A stretch of 64,000 nucleotides of DNA from Tenuifilaceae bacterium CYCD. Its GTDB lineage: Bacteria; Bacteroidota; Bacteroidia; Bacteroidales; Tenuifilaceae. The stretch lies in contig AP027304.1 of NCBI GenBank assembly GCA_036322835.1, positions 2,232,001 to 2,296,000 of the forward strand. The letters run 5' to 3'. The position numbers and the translations under genes were made by a program. Under the pieces are notes generated by a model. It worked only from the letters and a program-made list of their open reading frames with translations. It was not told where the DNA came from and did no database searches. This document shows, piece after piece, positions 63,722 through 64,000 of the stretch (position 1 is the stretch's first letter; each line of letters opens with the position of its first letter).

Positions 63722-64000
63722 TTAGTTTAAATATTTTGACGATTGTTGATTTGTGTTTTGTATTACCCCATTCCAAGATACTGGAAACCCAGAGGATTCC
63801 TTGGATGTTGGTAGTGTGTAGTTCGGATTGCTGAGGAATATTATGTTGGTGTGTTCGGCTACTTTTTCATTGCTCAACTGAATAATTGATTCTCCCAATA
63901 CGCTTTCAATTTTTGCTATTGTTTTTATTGTGAAATTATGAGTGCCTGACATCCATTTGCTAATTTCGCTTTCACTTTTATTGAGCAATTGGGCTAAATC
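63722..64000 (-). CDS. XRE/HigA-like HTH antitoxin, N-terminus outside the window
   Basis: The frame continues past the window edge (LAQLLNKSESEISKWMSGTHNFTIKTIAKIESVLGESIIQL), a HigA/XRE HTH with recognition helix SESEISKWMSG. The apparent ATG at 63988 lies inside the HTH, so it is not the true start. The C-terminal half carries no other domain. It directly precedes the possible SecB-like protein. Confidence 0.8.
   Translation of the reverse strand, partial: DLAQLLNKSESEISKWMSGTHNFTIKTIAKIESVLGESIIQLSNEKVAEHTNIIFLSNPNYTLPTSKESSGFPVSWNGVIQNTNQQSSKYLN

Overview
The window looks like a chromosome segment of a Bacteroidota bacterium (Bacteroidales or Marinilabiliales type). The evidence is the low-GC coding sequence, promoters of the TTTG-N19-TAnnTTTG type (clearest before the tRNA at 61417), a type IX secretion C-terminal domain on a subtilase, a DUF6266 protein, a Bacteroidota-type integrase/BT4734/DUF3987 island and TPR-histidine kinases. 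No species can be named from sequence alone.

Layout. 1-1088: 3' truncated, secreted fibronectin-III-like protein (minus strand). 1449-3494: dense array of hairpin repeats, including a 164-bp tandem repeat, with a small GIY-YIG nuclease gene inside it. 3506-8062: Crp/Fnr regulator, an orphan protein, a candidate small RNA, a peptide-binding lipoprotein and a BadF-type sugar kinase. 8059-11713: NACHT-type NTPase divergent from a small membrane protein and a trypsin-fold protein that lacks the catalytic His. 11966-16124: aspartate ammonia-lyase fused to a cyclic-nucleotide-binding domain, cytidine deaminase, and an adenylate cyclase with receiver and PAS domains. 16225-25466: one minus-strand run in which xseA and xseB (exonuclease VII) are separated by two TPR-histidine kinases, preceded by a T9SS-exported subtilase and a MORN-like protein.

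25605-47476 is a genomic island of about 21.9 kb integrated in the 3' end of dnaK. The sequence TTTGAAGAAGT (minus strand) occurs at both ends, and both copies continue as E-E-V-K-stop with only synonymous differences. Next to dnaK it carries an excisionase-like protein, a tyrosine integrase, two small HTH proteins and two replication/primase-like genes. After an XRE regulator comes one tight operon: hsdM, rhuM, hsdS, hsdR, an Argonaute with a degenerate PIWI active site, and a PHP-domain/SMC-like ATPase. The hsdS gene is split at a run of nine Gs; losing one G restores a two-domain specificity subunit of about 416 residues, so it is very probably phase-variable. It also has 12-bp repeats encoding a LEAE spacer. 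Between the operon end and the DUF6266 gene lies an ORF-poor, GC-rich, hairpin-dense stretch of about 1.1 kb (26790-27923), most of it enclosed by a 24-bp inverted repeat. This may be a large structured RNA or a replication/transfer region. The coupling of Argonaute and PHP-ATPase to a switchable type I R-M system is the strongest candidate for an undescribed defence system here.

47459-64000: ordinary chromosome again: dnaK, panB, an RluA-family pseudouridine synthase, a LysM glucosaminidase, fmt, ribBA, three glycosyltransferases, an LptF/G permease, a START-like protein, tRNA-Met(CAU), a lipoprotein that is only the periplasmic part of SecD, a decayed DUF1905 gene, and at the edge an antitoxin-like HTH gene followed by a possible SecB-like protein.
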